Positions 39,801 to 54,800 of a DNA stretch of 64,000 bases are shown in pieces (the stretch's first letter is position 1; every line of letters begins with the position of its first letter). Below the pieces are notes generated by a model. The model made no database searches. It saw only the letters and a list, made by a program, of their open reading frames with translations, and was not told the DNA's origin. The position numbers and the translations under genes were made by a program. Origin of the DNA: Pipra filicauda (Eukaryota > Chordata > Aves > Passeriformes > Pipridae); assembly GCF_003945595.2 (NCBI RefSeq), contig NW_024104293.1, forward strand, positions 678,501-742,500, in the 5' to 3' direction.

Positions 39801-42800
39801 GGATTTTCTCCTGTTCACTTAAACATCATTCCTATCATTTTTGGGCTGCTGGAGTGGTCAAAAAATTGTATTTTTCAACAGGGATCTGTTAGATCCCTGT
39901 TAGATCTAAATTTCATCTAATATATAGTTTAAACAAAGGTGCTGTAACTTTCAAAATGCCTTGGATCTTACAGTTATGAGTAGACTATGAACACCATCAG
40001 AAGTTTTGTAAGCTTGAAACAACCTGCCTTGTTTTTTCCTATCAGGACCCACCTTACCTTTTCACATTCACTAACTTGCTTTCCACATTTCACGTTATTT
40101 TCAGTCAGTCAGAAGGTTCATGGTCACAAGTAACAGAAGAATTAAGTCCAGCAAAGGTCATATATTCCAGTCAAATGTCTGAATGAGATGGACTTCAGCC
40201 TGTATTTCAGAAATATGTCTCTCTTAGTTGTCTGATAAGAGTTGTAAGGAGTAACTTACTTGACCCTCTACCTCCTATAAGCAATTTATTTTTTGCTCTT
40301 CCTTGCATTGTATAAACAAGATTGCCTGGTGCTCTGTCTGAGTTCTGCATGTTTTTGTGTCAAGGTGTGACAGAGTTCCCTCCTCATCTTGGGTTGTTGT
40401 TGTCTTTGGAGTTCTCTGTTCGCTGCATGTTTTTTAGCGTAGGACTTCTGTTGACTTTAAAGAAGAAGAGACTAGAAATAACACCACGATATGTGACAAT
40501 TCAGAATACAACCATATATACATTAAACACAAACAAAAATTATCAGTATGACAAGTAGCATTAAGAATTAGAGAGAGGCCCATAGAATTTGTACTATAAT
40601 TCAGCTATTGTTTTGGTTTTTTTTTTTTTAATGAGGTTATACAGTTCAAATGTGTTGTTTGGTACACAGCATCTGACAAAAAGCAAATGAGGAAAGAAAT
40701 TAGAGCAAAAAGTAGTTCTTTCTCTTGCTCATATCTAATGTAAAGACTCTTTGCACCTTACTAGCCAGGAGTCATGGGAAGCTTGAATGAGACAGTCACT
40801 TCCTGGAGATCTTAAGCACCTTTATGGGTTCTGGGAAGGGGATCAGCAAGCCAAACAACTAGTGCTGTTTGGGACCTTCAGTCCTCCCAAAATGCTTGTG
40901 TATTGCCCACAAGATAGTTAGAAACAATGCTTCTGGTGATAGGACCTGATCACCCTGATCTCTCTTCAGAGCAGGAGAGTTCCTCAGTGAGCTTTTAACT
41001 CGCTGTTAAAAGCTTGGGGTTTGTATGCAGGATGATCTGTGCCCTATTTCCCTCCCCTAGCGAAAGATGGGGTTAATTTTGATCTCTAGGCAACCAATCC
41101 ATTGCTGGCAGACAACTACACCCAAACCCACAGGCTCTGTGAATTTAAAGAGGTGATTTATTAAACATGCAGACACTGCTTTCCCAGAAGGTGGGCATTG
41201 AGGACCTGGCTGAGGACAGAGAAAGAACCATAAAGCCCTCAAAGTCTAAAATATCGTGCATATCTGCTTGTACCTCTTGGAAGTCGTGGCTTCCCTGGGT
41301 GCTGAGGTGCCTCTGAGTAAGGTGAGGGTCCCAAACCGTGCTGAGCACGTGGCATTGAGGTGACTTGGCTGTGCCTGGAGAGCTGAGGCAGCACATCACA
41401 CTGCATCCACGAAAGGTGCTGAGTTTGCTACCGTAAGGTTTAAAGATTTCTGTCGGTGGAGTTCCCAGAAGTGATTCATTCCTGCCCAGACACACAGAGA
41501 AAAGGCCGGGCTGGCGGTCCAGGCTGGCCTGCAGTGTTTGCATTCGGGGGAGCTGAGGTCAGCGTTACCTGAATTGAGTTACTTGAAGACCTTGCTCAAA
41601 AAAACAGTAGTAGCAACCTGAGATTACCCACAGGAAGGGTTTTTCAAGGGGCAGACAATGTTGCCGTGTTGGTTTGTGGACTTGGACCATGATTTTTTTG
41701 TTTGTTTGCTTTCCAGAGGTCTAACATTAGCACTGCCATGGCTGAGTCCTGAGGCTTTTGAATCTCTGAGTCACAGCAAAAGTCCTTTCAAGCCTCCTCT
41801 TGGACTATGAGGTTGTGGTTTCCTTCTGCTACTGGCTTTGGTTTGCTGGTTTGGAGTGCATTGGTGGTTCTCTCCCTCAGATGAATGACAGGCCACAGAA
41901 AAGAATTAAAATACTTGGGGCTTCTTTGCTTGTCTTGAATGTCAGCTCATAGTTGCATCTTCTTTATTATCCAAGTGTGGGATTTATTTGTTATTAAAAC
42001 TTGGAATGTGGCACAATGAAAACCATAGACAAAGCAACTCGAAGCTAAACTGAATTCTCCTTGTTTCATACCATAGCAACTGGGGGAAACAGTTCAAATA
42101 GAGAAAATTAGGGAATTAATCACTTAACCACATGGCATGACTTGCATGTTTACCTCTCCTCTTTTGCACTAAAATAGTAAATACCAAAACCTTCAGTGTA
42201 ATACCACAGCATTTGGAGTTTCTCATAGTGACAAACAAACATTCTCCCATGGCTTTTTTTGCATTTAGACCTTCCTGACCAAAAACTTGTCTTTTAATTC
42301 CTCCTGAACCAAACAGTCCCACTGGAAAACAATGTGCATAGTTACAGCACTGTAGAAATAAAACCGGTCCTGAAACATTGTATTCCAGGACAACAGACAC
42401 CAAAGGAATGTGAGACAAATGGAAGAAAATTAGTTGGAAGCTTCTGATGCCTGGGAAATCCATGGTGGGGAGCAGTTAAGATGCATTTGGGAGAGCAACA
42501 ATCAGCATTCATTCCAGTAAAGCAAATTAAGCTAAAACAACAGCAGAAACCAGTGTGGTTACATGAGAAGCAGAGTCAAACTTGGGGCAGGGTAAGCAGT
42601 GGAAGAGTGGGAGAGTTATGAAAACAACCAGAACCAAGCAGACAAGAATAATTAGAAAGAAAAATAGCGATTGGCATCTCAATTAAAACAAAGAACAGCT
42701 AGCAGAGCTCTTCCTTTAGTGGCTTTCGTGTCCCAGCAGAAGCCTCCTATATGTTATTCAATGAGTTTTTCCCAAATCAGAAGGAGCAGACATTTGCTGG

Positions 42801-45800
42801 AAGTCATCAGGACAGTATTTATAAACAGACTGGGTGTGAGAAGCCACCCTTGCAGCAACCTTTGCTTGCGGTTTACATCCGTTTTACCCCTGATTTTATC
42901 CCTGGTTTAACAAGGAAAACTGAGAGAAGGCAGCTGTCTGACTTTAGTCTGTGTGAGCAAGCCTGAGCATTATTGCATGGACAGCCCTCTATAAAGAGGT
43001 TGATGCCTTAAGTATGTATTTGGCAAATTACAGATAATTTTATGCACATTGCTGTATAATTTCATAAGAAATCAATCATTTATTTTCCTTTTGCAACTGA
43101 GGTTCTCCTTAATTGTTGAGATTCCCTTCTACCCGTTCTTTAGAAGTAATTGTGGTGGGAAGAAAATGCTGCTTTTGCCTTTTTTGTCAGGAAGAAATGA
43201 TCTCTAATTCCTATCAGATCTCTTCAGGACTGTTATAGCTGTCTTCACTTTCGAGACAAGAGCATGCAGAATTCCCATGTGGCCATGGGGTGGGAAGGTC
43301 TCATTTTCCACCTTCTCTGTGCCCTCTAAGCTAACAGAGCTGTCAGACTTGGAGCTGCCCCATCACCCAGCTTTTGTGGTAGCTCCTGGGCAAAGGGGAG
43401 TGGGTGAGTAGTTTTTGTTCCCAGTTTGTGAATGACAGACTCAGATACACTTCTTCCACCTAACACTAGGTAGGTTTTGGAGACTGGAACCTTCAGAGAT
43501 GGGCTTCAAGCAAAGCACATGTGTGGAATTCAGAAGGTTTTTTGATTAGTGTGAAACTTGGAAGCATTGCTGAGCAGAACCTGGAGCCTGTGGTTGGCAG
43601 GACAGGAGTTAAACATTGAGGTTTGTTTTTTTTTTCTTATAGGCGAGAAATGAAAAATTTATAGCTTATAATCAACCCATGAAAAATGTAGTCTGTGATG
43701 TTTCTTTCCTGTCTGAGCTCTCGGAAGGCTCCCGTTCCTATCTGGGGCTGTCGAGTACACGGAGTTTCTTCACAAGGGCAGTAAATGTAAAGCTACTGCA
43801 AGATATGGGCAAGTCTCCAGCCCGTTGTTGGAAAGCTGCATTCCCTGACACACCAGTGAAGCAATTGGGCAATAGGAGGTCAGTAGGGCACAGTGTACCT
43901 CTTCTCTCTTTCCTATTTCCCCTCTTGACTGAAATGATTTTGCTGGCAAAAATCAGTGTCTGTAACAGCAGTGAACTCTTCACCCTGCTCTGGAAGACTG
44001 TGTCTGTCTTAAACTCTGTTTATTCTTCAGCTCATGAAAGTGGCCACCAACCAAGCCTCTGGAAACTGTGCTTAGTGTAAAGGGTGTGTGAACAATATTA
44101 GTTAGTACAAGAACTTGCTCTGTGGAGAGGCTCCTCCTTCCAGATCATTGCTGAGCTGATAAATGCTCGTAAGAATAGGATACCCAGCCTGGTTTTGGTG
44201 GTGGAACCAGTGGGGATGATGCTGAGTTTGTGATGTGGGTGGGGAAAAGGAGCACAGAGGAGGAGGAGGAAATGCACAATTTGGTCATGGAGCAAGGCAC
44301 ATCTGTCTGTTGTGGCCTTTCCTGGCACTGGGATGTGGAGCTGGGCTGGCACTGTTGGCTTTGCCATGGTGGTCATGGAGCACTGGCTGTTATGTGATAC
44401 CTGTTCTGAGGGAATAAAACAGTCCTGAAGCTCCAGATAAAAAGTTTGGCCACCACTGGCCTAAACCATGAAGGCTGTACTTGTTGCACGTATGGTGGTA
44501 GTTTGCCTGAGCTGACTTGTGAAAATTCCGTCCAAATGGTTTTGAAATGTAGAGTCTTCCAAGCTGCACGGTGTGTTTCATGTTTGCAGTGAAACCTGAA
44601 ATCCAGAACGTGTTTGCATGTTAATTTTTGGTTGTAAATACTTTTTTGTAGCTCTGAAATTGTAATTCCAGCATTTCTCCTGTCAGCAAGCCTAACCAAA
44701 CAATATTACTGACAGATATCCAAATACTCTAATTGAAAATTCAAAGTTGCCACAATATCAGGGCAAGAAATGGAAGAAACAACAGACTTAAATGGAATGG
44801 GACTTGTAAAATGAAATCTGTATGGGATTAAAGGTTAATTGAGTTTTGAGGGAAAACCAATACAGTTCAGATGAGATACGGAGAGTGGGAGAAATTCTCT
44901 TTACTCTTATTTAACTGTTGGTTTATTTTGGATGCCAGTGAGCAGCTGAATTAACCAGAGACTGCTGTGGTTTCCCAACTTGCAGCAGCAATGTGCCAGT
45001 ATTTGTACACAGCTCTGATGGGAGAGCTCTCCGGGCTGGAAGAAATTTGATGGTTTCAGTGACACAGAAGAAATCTTCAGGACCCTTTTCTCAGGAAGTT
45101 TAGATGTTTATTGTACCTTTTATTCTGAAAAAAAGGAGCTTAAAACATTAAGATATTTGGTTATTTTCCAGTTGTCTTCTGGTTTTTCCACACTTAGTTG
45201 AAATTTGTCAACAACTGTCTAAGTTATTCCTGGAAAACATAGCTTGGTCTTATTTATCAAAATCAAGTTGAAATGATGAAAATTCCTTGCAAATGTAGGA
45301 TTTAAGGGCATTCCCACAAGCATACGTTTGTGCAGTATCTGCATAAGTGGGTGTGGATGAAAACCTACATAAACCAGGAAAAGCAGATAAACAGATCACT
45401 TCCCTCCGTTCGGGACAGGTGGAAACCACGCTGATTCATCAGCTTTGTTTCCCCTCATCCCCCCCAGTCTGTAGGATTGTCCATGGGCAGTTAGTGTCCT
45501 TTTAGCTGCATGCGTGTAAGAAAGTCTGGGATAAGTTTCCTGAACAAAATCCAATGGTCCTGTAACTCCCTAAGCATCCTTTTCCTGCACTGCTAGCATG
45601 AGCGAGATGCTTTTTTGCACAGTGTAATTTGACGGCCCCTCCTTGTATTTGGGCTAAAAATGAAACCAAGGTTCTGCTGATATATTTTTGTTAAACATTT
45701 CACCCCAAGATTAGCAGGAACAGTGTGTCATCTGGGTTCAGTTCTCTTGGTGCTTCAAGTTTGATCCTTGGCATGGACAGCGTCATGCTGCACATGTGCC

Positions 45801-48800
45801 AGTGAGGGTTTTATCCTCACAGACGAGGCAATCCCACCAACTGTGTGTGCTCCTGGGGGTTAGTTTCGGGATTAGACACCTTTTTCCTCCATGAAACCCA
45901 AGATTTCATGGACAGGGAAGCTTAGTACAAAGACTGCAGACAACAAGTCATATGGTGTGGATATGCAGCTTCAGCTTGGTCCCCAGACTGCAGCAGCGAC
46001 TGGTGAAAGGCCCCACAGGAAGTGTTTGATTTAGCACTTCCACTGGAAGGAGCCATGAATACCTTGTTTCCTCTCTGCTATTTTCCCACAATATGCCATG
46101 GAACAAACACTGAGCTTTTCCCACTGGCACAGGAGGGAATGAAGAAATTACATTCTGCTGTTGATTATGTTTGTAATGTGTGGTAGTTATCCAAAGTGGC
46201 CATGGCACAGCTCAGCAAAGATACTTCAACTGGGTGTGGTTTTTGTTCTGTTAGGTACAGGTACATCAGTTGTGGGTACATACAATTCCAATTCCATCAG
46301 CACATGCTGTATGCAAACCTTGTGTTCTCTCTGTGTTTGCTTCCAGGGAAATAGCATCAGTCTTACGGGCCTGGCTCGATCAGTGCTCTGAGGATTTCAG
46401 AGAGCCACCTGACCACACATGTTTGCTGAAGTTGCTGGATTACCTGAAGAACAATATGCCCAATTCTGACATGGAGAGTAAGGTGCAGAACCTCTTGAAG
46501 CAGTTCCAGAACCAAGAAGCGGAAACTGTTGGTGAGTTACCTTTCGCTTCTGTCTTTCTGTTCTCTCAGACTGTAAGGGGTTCATGTGGACCATGTTTCA
46601 ACACCTCTCATGCTTATCAGTAATAATGTGAGGCTCACCAGTGGCTTGTTTCTCATTTCTTTTTTTTTTTTTTTTAAATCTCTGTGTGGGGCTCTGTGAG
46701 GGAGGAAATACTCTTTCAGTATAGGTGCCCATATCTGTCTGTTCTGGGGTGGATTGGGAAATCCAGCACTTCTCTAATATTTAGCCAAAGCTTTGAGATT
46801 GCTGCAGCAGCCAAGTGGTTAATTGTCAGCACACTTTTCTCAACCCTGTTGAGTTAAAACACAGCTGCTCTCTAGCTGGGCTCCTCACTTCAAATTCCCC
46901 CCCACACACACACAAGGAAACCCCTGACCAACAAAAAACAGAGCTGTGACAAAATACAGCTTGAGTCACAGGTTTGTTGTCCTGCAGCTTTTCTTCCTAG
47001 TTACCATCTTGTCAAAGGAAGTGTCTGTGACTGTTTTTTCCTATTGGAGTGGCTGGCTGCTGGAATCCAAGGACAGAGGAAAAACTTACGTTATTGGGGG
47101 TCACAGTCTACTGGAACAATAGTGAACTGTAGTAACACAAATCTGTGTGCACCATCAAGCATGACACATCCCCTTATCCTGCTCAGAAAGCTTCCTGTGG
47201 CATGAGCTGGAAAGTCATAGGAGCTCACGTAGTATGTGAATGAGAACTGGAATCAACTTCCAGCTTTGGTAGAGGGATGAGAGGGAATAATTCATGTCAT
47301 AAAGGAAATGGCAGAAAAAAACCCTTTCATCCCATAAAAATCATGTCTGCCGGATGTTCCAGAAATACCATGTCAGTGCATAATACTGTGAAATGCCAAA
47401 TGAACTCAGTCACTAACATAAAAAGGAGTAATGCACAGAGCCCAGTCCTGTTCCTTATTGAACACAGGTACAGGATGGCTAATATGTGCCCATCGATGAC
47501 CTTTCCTGGGTTGGGTTCCCCCAGGTCAAACAAAGAAAGCTATAGAGAGCTCTATTTGGGTCCTCTGTTCTTCAGAGTGAACAGAAGATTCCAGCAGCCT
47601 GCTTCTGTTCTGCATTTGTTTCCTCAAGTAACAGCTGAAAATATTCTTTTTTGAATCATACAGATGAGTCAATTTGAATGATAACATTTCCCAAATTGTG
47701 GCAGAATAGAACCTGGTAATTAGGGTATCATAAGAGTAGGATAACAAAATTAATCTGTGGAGTCTTCAGAGAAGAGATTTAGGATTGCCTTACTTGATCA
47801 GAGCTCCATCTTTGTACATTTCAGAGATTTCTTTCAGAATTCTTAGTATGTTGTCTGCAATCCTTGATGATAATTATTGTTCCCAAGCATTCATCGTGCT
47901 CTGAATTTACAAATTTGCATCCCAGTGCTGCCACTTGACTTGGGTATTCAAACCTCCACCCCATGCTTCCATCAACCATGCCAGTAGATTAGATTGCAGT
48001 GCCAGACAGGTAGATAAAAGCTGTTCCTGGCCCCAGTTCTTGCAGCTTGAGCAAATCAAAGCAAGGACAGGCAGAGATTGCAAATTCAGAAGGGGCACGT
48101 GGTTGTTCTCAGTGCAGTCAAGAGAGCAGTCAGGCTTTGAGAGGGCTGAATGGATCAGAGGGCTTTGGAGATGATGAGATACTTGAGTACAAGAGGATTC
48201 CAGCTTGTTGTAGAGCAGGGAAAAGACTGGTTACACATTTATGAAGGAGAAAAAAAGGCATGGAAAAAGAAAAGGAAAATTTGCATTGCATTCCAGGACC
48301 CGGCTTTAAGGGAGCTGTGAGGTTTTGGGTAGGGCTGCAACTCAGTGATGAGGATTTTGAGTTGAATTTCAAGAGCTGAAAGGGAAAGGAGGAGTTACAA
48401 AGTCAAAAAGAGAGAGATTCTTGTAATAGTTCAGTCGAAGTCCATTTAGTTATGCATATTGTTATAAAACAACCACAGGAAAGTAACTCTGGAACAGAGA
48501 TCTCCATTTATCACATTGAGCTCTGTCAGTAAATTGTGCAATTCGAATGTACAGATGGAAATCAGCCTGTAGATATAATTTGTTACATCAAAACCATAGC
48601 AATTTACAGTGATGATCGTTTGGTAATGAAGGAAGGAAGGAAAAATGAAGTATTTTGAAAAACAATGATTCTGCATCACTTTATCTGCTGTTGTTGCTTG
48701 AATGTTCTGCTTTAACTGGGTATGAAGTCTTGCATAACATATTTTGTTTTTGTTAATGAAATCTCACTAGTAGTAAACTCAGTACTTTCATTGTTAGTCT

Positions 48801-51800
48801 TCAACAAGTCCATAATTTTTCCTCCCTCCTTATGGAGTTACTGTTGCCTTACAGTAAAAAGGATTAAGATTTATTTTGAGGGGTTTTCTGTTTGGGAAAC
48901 AAGGGCATATTTCTTGGCGTTTAATTTTTTATTCCCAACTTCTGGGAGCCAAAAGGTGACATGGCTGTGAAACCTTTTCCCTGCTACACTGTGTCGGGTT
49001 CAAGCTCTGCTCTCTCACCTTTTCTCTGCTGCCCAGTGCAAATTTAGAAGCATTCAGCAGAATGCTGTAGGTGCTCACTCTATTCCCTTTCCTGGGAAAA
49101 ATTCCCTGAGAGGGAAAGGTGAAGAATGGTGGAATAAACCCTCCTCGATATAGTCCATGTAACCATAAATGGTGCTGAGAAATATCATTTCTCCTTTTAT
49201 TTCTGGATATAAGAGCACTCCTCATGCAATATTTTGGGGATATTACTGCAGCCCTTTGTAGTTTGATAATTTTTTTTATAAACACTGGAAAGTAAATTAA
49301 CTATAAACACTGGCAAGTAAATTAACAAAATTCTGCAATGTTAACAAGGAATTTTTGCTGGAGTGATGGTGATGTTTTTTCTTTCAGAAAAAAATAGCAA
49401 ATGGGTTAAGCCACTTCTCTGCTAAGAGAACCTGAACATCTCAGTTCTCTCTATTCCTTTTTCTTCCACCTTTTCTTTGCCAGTTTAATCTTCTGGTCAT
49501 TTTTGTCACGTATGCAGCCCAGTGGGGCCGTTACATCAGGCGGGACCCTTGGGGTGTTCTGCTGTAATACAGGGATGTTTCAAGATAAACAAGCACCTGC
49601 TTTGATTCATTGTTTGCTGTGTAAGTTTACTGAGTGTTGGTTTCCATCCTGTCCAGATGGGTTCTGCAGCACTTCCTCCAGTGACCTGGTTGATGGAGAG
49701 GAACTGGAGATCAGCAATCCAGAAGAATTCTCCTCTTTTCAAGACCATATTGTGGCAGAACAGTTGACATACATGGATGTGGTATGTAGAGTATTACATA
49801 TAATTATATATAAGTGCCTATATAACATTATATGATACATAGTATATATTATTTAAAGTTATAGTAATATAAGTATAGTGTTCTAGAACAGGTCTGCTGT
49901 TGGGACACAGAACACAGCTCTGTCATTATTCCAACTGCTTCAGTCACTGGGCTTTTGCCTTCAGTCATACTGAAGGTGTGTTTTGTTTCGTTTTTTAAAA
50001 AAAGTGGGAATATATATTTGTCGCCTTTTTTGCAAAATTTAAGACTTGACACCTGAGAAATAGCATGTTTTGACTATATTGCTACCTGACCTGAAGATGT
50101 CTAGGTTCTCTGAACTGTAGTGCTCTAATTTGCTCTGTCTGTATCAGTCTCCTTCAAAATATCATTATATAAAAAAATTTCACCTTGGTTATGCTACTAA
50201 TATAAAGGTGTCCCTTTTTTTCCCCAGTATTGTTTAACTGACAGTTCTTTTAGGGCACCAAGCCTGTAAAGATTATGCCAAAATGTGTATTTTAAATTAA
50301 AAAAACCCAAATATTTATCTTTGAATACCGTATTAGATTTAAATCCAGTTTGTACTGTAAACCTGCATTTCTCCTCATGGATAAAAGAGATTTAGGAGAA
50401 TCCTGCTGGCTTACCACACCTCTGTTTCCCTCTAGATGCTCTTCAAGAAAGTTGTGCCCTACCACTGTTTGGGATCCATCTGGTCTCAAAGGGATAAGAA
50501 AGAAAACAAGAACCTGGCTCCTACTGTCAGAGCCACCATTACTCAGTTCAACACAGTTACCAAATGTGTTGTCAGCACTATCCTGGGGACCAAGGAGCTC
50601 AAAATCCAGCAGAGAGCCAAGATCATTGAGAAGTGGATTCATATTGCACATGTAAAGCATTTCTTCTGTTTAATGTTTTTTTTGGGCAGGTGCCTTGGAG
50701 TGAGGGAGCTGGGAGGGGAGAAGGGGGTTGTACACATTGGTCCCAGGCCATCTTAGCTCTAATTCTTTCTATTTTAACCTGATTTGCTTTGTGATACCAA
50801 AGGAATATTGCCCTTCCTCTCCTTAGTTCTTCCCCACCATGGAAATGGAATTGCTACTTGGCCATGTCAAGGGTTTAGAGAAGTCCAGACAGACAATATC
50901 TGTAGCTCTTCCCTTGCTCCATGCTGGAAGGCCACTGGATTGGTCAGGCAGGACTTGCCCTTGGTGAAGCCGTGCTGGATGTCTGGAATCACGTTCCTGT
51001 TCTCCATGTGCCTCAGCAGAGCTTCTAGGTGGTTCTTATAGCAGATTCCATGTTTCTTAATCTTGGCATGAAAGGGTTTTTTCCATGCCTTCTTTACATA
51101 ACTCTAGTTTGATAGTTTCTTAGATTTTTGTCTTTAATCTTTTACTGTCACCTTTTTAACTCCCCTCAGAGCACTGGGCAGCTGGCAGTAACCAAGGTCT
51201 CTCTCTTGTAAGAGAACATTTCAAGCACTTCCACGGGGATGTGTGTTGACTTCTAAGAATCACATGGATTCTTTCTGAGCTGTACATAACAAGCAGTCAG
51301 GAAAACCTCAAGACAGAGCCTTGACAATGCACTTCTGTGCTTCCAGAAGCAGCATTTAGTCCTGGTACCTGAGCTCTGGCAACTGCATGGTTCAGGAAAC
51401 TGGTATGGGGAAGGTCTTTCACCTCTCCTGTGGCACTGACGTCTGCTTGCTTTTGTTATCATCTAATGGATGCTTTATAGCCCGTGTGAAGGCATTGGGA
51501 AGTTTGATTCCTTATTTTCTACATGCAGATCTTTAGGTTGCAGAGGGCACCAGCTCAAAGGGCCTTCGTGGGGCAGCCTGGGCTGGCAAGGATGAAGAGC
51601 TCCCTCGTCGTCACAAGGCAGAAGGGAAGCCAGGACAGGCACTGCTCTCATCATACCTGCTCTGTGGATGGAGAACTTTGTTCTCCACCTCTGCTGATCC
51701 AGTGCTTCTCCCTGTACTTAGTTCCTACACATAATTAAATGCTCCAGTCGTAGCTAAGCATCAGAAAAATGCATGTGCACACTCTACAGAATAATTGCAC

Positions 51801-54800
51801 GTGTACAGCAGCTGGGTGCATATATTCTTAGTTGCCCACTTCTGAGGAAAGTTGCTTGCTTTGTGCATGCAAATGAGTGTTTTGAATAGTTAGGTGCCTG
51901 AATTAGAAAATAATCCGCTCATTAAAGTGCAGTTATTCACTGACAACTGAGCCTGTAATGTAGCAGCATGGAGTTCCATGTTTGTTATCTCTGTGACTTT
52001 TGGATCCATTTTCTTGGTTTAAAAGATAAAGTGAGTGCTTTTTCCAACTGCCAGTCCTCTCTGCTCCGCCTAGGTCTGAGGTTCCTGAGCAGAAGCAGCC
52101 AATTTCACTCAAACAATATTTTCTTTAAAAATAAGAAGTAAAAATTAAATCACTAATATCCTGTTATGCTTACATTTTTTAAATCAATGCTGTTTCTGCA
52201 CAGGATTCTTTCTGGTTTTCTCCCTGTGAAGGACACAGCATGAAACAAAGTTATTCAAACCAGTCTTAAAAATTCTTCTTACATACAAATGAAAGCTTGC
52301 TCAAGTTTAGTCTGCAGTCAGTTAAATCACTGAGAACACTAAATCCAGTATTGAATTCCTAATGTCCTTTAAATTATACAATATGCAGTTAAGTCAAGAT
52401 GGTTCCAAATTGGATCTTCCAGTCCAAACTCCTGTGGTTCTAGGGGAAAAAAAGGAAAAGCTGATAATTTGTGCCTCTGAATTCGTTTTCTGCCTAACCT
52501 GAATTTCAAGTTGAACATAAAGAAAGGTCTCATTCTTAAACGTGCCAGTCCCTGAAGAAGAGCTGTTATGTGGCTTTTTTTGGCCCCAAACCATGCAAAA
52601 ATAGCTTTCAGGTCTAGCATGTCCTACCACCTGATCTTGAACTTGGTCTTTGTCTTACATAACTGTCCACCTGCTTCAGGTGCTGTCTGCCCAGCCTGTC
52701 TGCTTAAGCCACACTGAAATGCAGCCTCCTAATTCACACAAAGACCTTTTTTTTAGCTAAATAACTGGGTGAGTATGTACTTGCCTTAGTTGTTAAATCG
52801 TTTTTAATGCAACTCCTGAACAGAGTTGCTGCTTTATTAAGGTCTGACTTCTGCTTATGCTGAGGTTGCTTTACATTTGTTCGGTCCTACAAAGGAAATA
52901 AATCCATGTCTGTTTTTCACTGTAAGGATCCTTTAGGTAATCAGCATTACTAGGGTAATGATCAGCCCCATAAAAATGTTCAGAAGCAGAACTGGAGTTT
53001 GAATACATTCTCATCTCCGTGCTGCAGTCAAATTGGCAGGTGTTTTGTCTGCTGAATTTGCATGTACAGACACCTATTCTGAAGTTTGTGGTGCCCGTGC
53101 TTTTGTTCAGGAACCACCAACGGATTTCCAGGAAGTTTCTTGAAGAGTCACAGACCAGACTTGCCCCCTCCTTCTGGCTTCCATCTGCTTTAACAGGAAT
53201 CTGTGCTACTCTTTTTGAGAATTCAGTTTTTCCTTATCCTTTTCCATCAAAGCTTTTACTACAGAGAAGCTGGATAAGAAATGTTTGTGATCCCAATTGT
53301 GGAAAAGCTGGGAAGGTTTTTCTCTTTAAAGAGCGTAGACACACTTGAATAACAGGTTATTCCTTTGCATGTCTTTAATTGACACTTAGATGATTGAGGG
53401 TTTATATTTTAAATACCATATACAAAGAGGCAAAGCCTTGTTTTCCCCCTAAAGGGTAAAAGGGATTGGTACTTATAAAGAGCTTTTTAAGAAGTGCAAC
53501 CTTTGTGCCTTTTAGCCTGGCTTTATGGACTTGGTTCCACTTTTGTTTTCACTGGGAGAACTGGAAGCACAAATACAGGGCAGTGAGGAAAATAAGATAT
53601 AAATGCCAAAGCCTATAAAGTGTTTGGTAGGTAGAGGGAGGAGTGATATTTTTGATGCTCAGTATTTGCACAGCTGCCTGCTCAGCAGTGGGAACCTGTC
53701 ACAGGCGTGACACTGGTCAGAGCTCTAAGGTCTCTGTAATGCTGCCATTTAATGCTCCTGTGTCTCTAACTGCTCCTTTCACAGGAATGTAGGATCCTGA
53801 AGAACTTTTCCTCCTTGAGGGCCATCATTTCAGCACTGCAGTCCAACTCCATCTATCGGCTGAAGACGACCTGGATGTGTGTTTCAAAGTAAGGCTCCCC
53901 CTCAGCTCCTGAGGGCACAAAGCTCAGTGCTCCTGCTTCTCATCCTCTTGCTGTTCTGCTTCTTCAGGGACATCACTTCTGTTGGAAGAACCTCCTGTTC
54001 CTGGGAGGCTCAGACCCCTGCTGTGAGCTCCTCTTTCATCCCCAAGGGCAATCCCTACTGGATTCTGTCCTTTTTAGCATACTGGATCTTCCACAACCTC
54101 TTTTGAAAAACTGTGGCACTGGCTAGTCCCCCAGCTCGTGCACACCATTCCCAGGTCACCATGATCTTTCCATGTTGTCCTGTTTCCCATGAAGTTTGAG
54201 GAGGTCCAGCTTGCTACAGGCCCTCACTAATCTAGTCCTGATATTTCCATAAAATATATCCTCAAACTACAAAATCTAGTATTGAAGATAATATTTCTTC
54301 CAGGGGAACACCTTTTTGTATTAATAATTCTTTACCTGGCATATTTACTGATTGCCTCACAGACACCAGAAGTCTCTGTGTAGAAAAGATGGTGTTCTGC
54401 TCATTCAGTTTGGGAAAAACAGATCTCTTTGCCTTTGATAAATTAAAGATCGTTCTACCAGGCAGTATCCTTCTGTATTTTCCCTACACAGAGGTGGGAT
54501 GTGCCTTCTGCTTCCCCATACCATCTAGTATTGGGCAAGAGAAAACTCTTCCCACACTTAAACGCTTCCAGCTTTCCAGAGAGCATGGAACAGGGCAAAA
54601 ATTAAGTACTTGGGTTACCTCTCAGCAATTCTTCTGTTCCTTTTTATCCCTTTAACCTGTTCTTACGCCAGTCTCACACTTTGCAGTTTAGTTGAAAACC
54701 CTGCTCGGGGTCTGTGTGGCCTGACTTGACTGGGAGCAGCAGAAGATCCCAGGAAGGCTCCCAGTAGATGTGCAGCATCTCACTGGATGCATTCTGATGG

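Noticed and set aside
41145..41543. Minus-strand open frame of 132 codons in intron 4.
   Set aside because: No recognisable domain, no conserved motif and no splice context. The length is unremarkable for chance in a window of this size.
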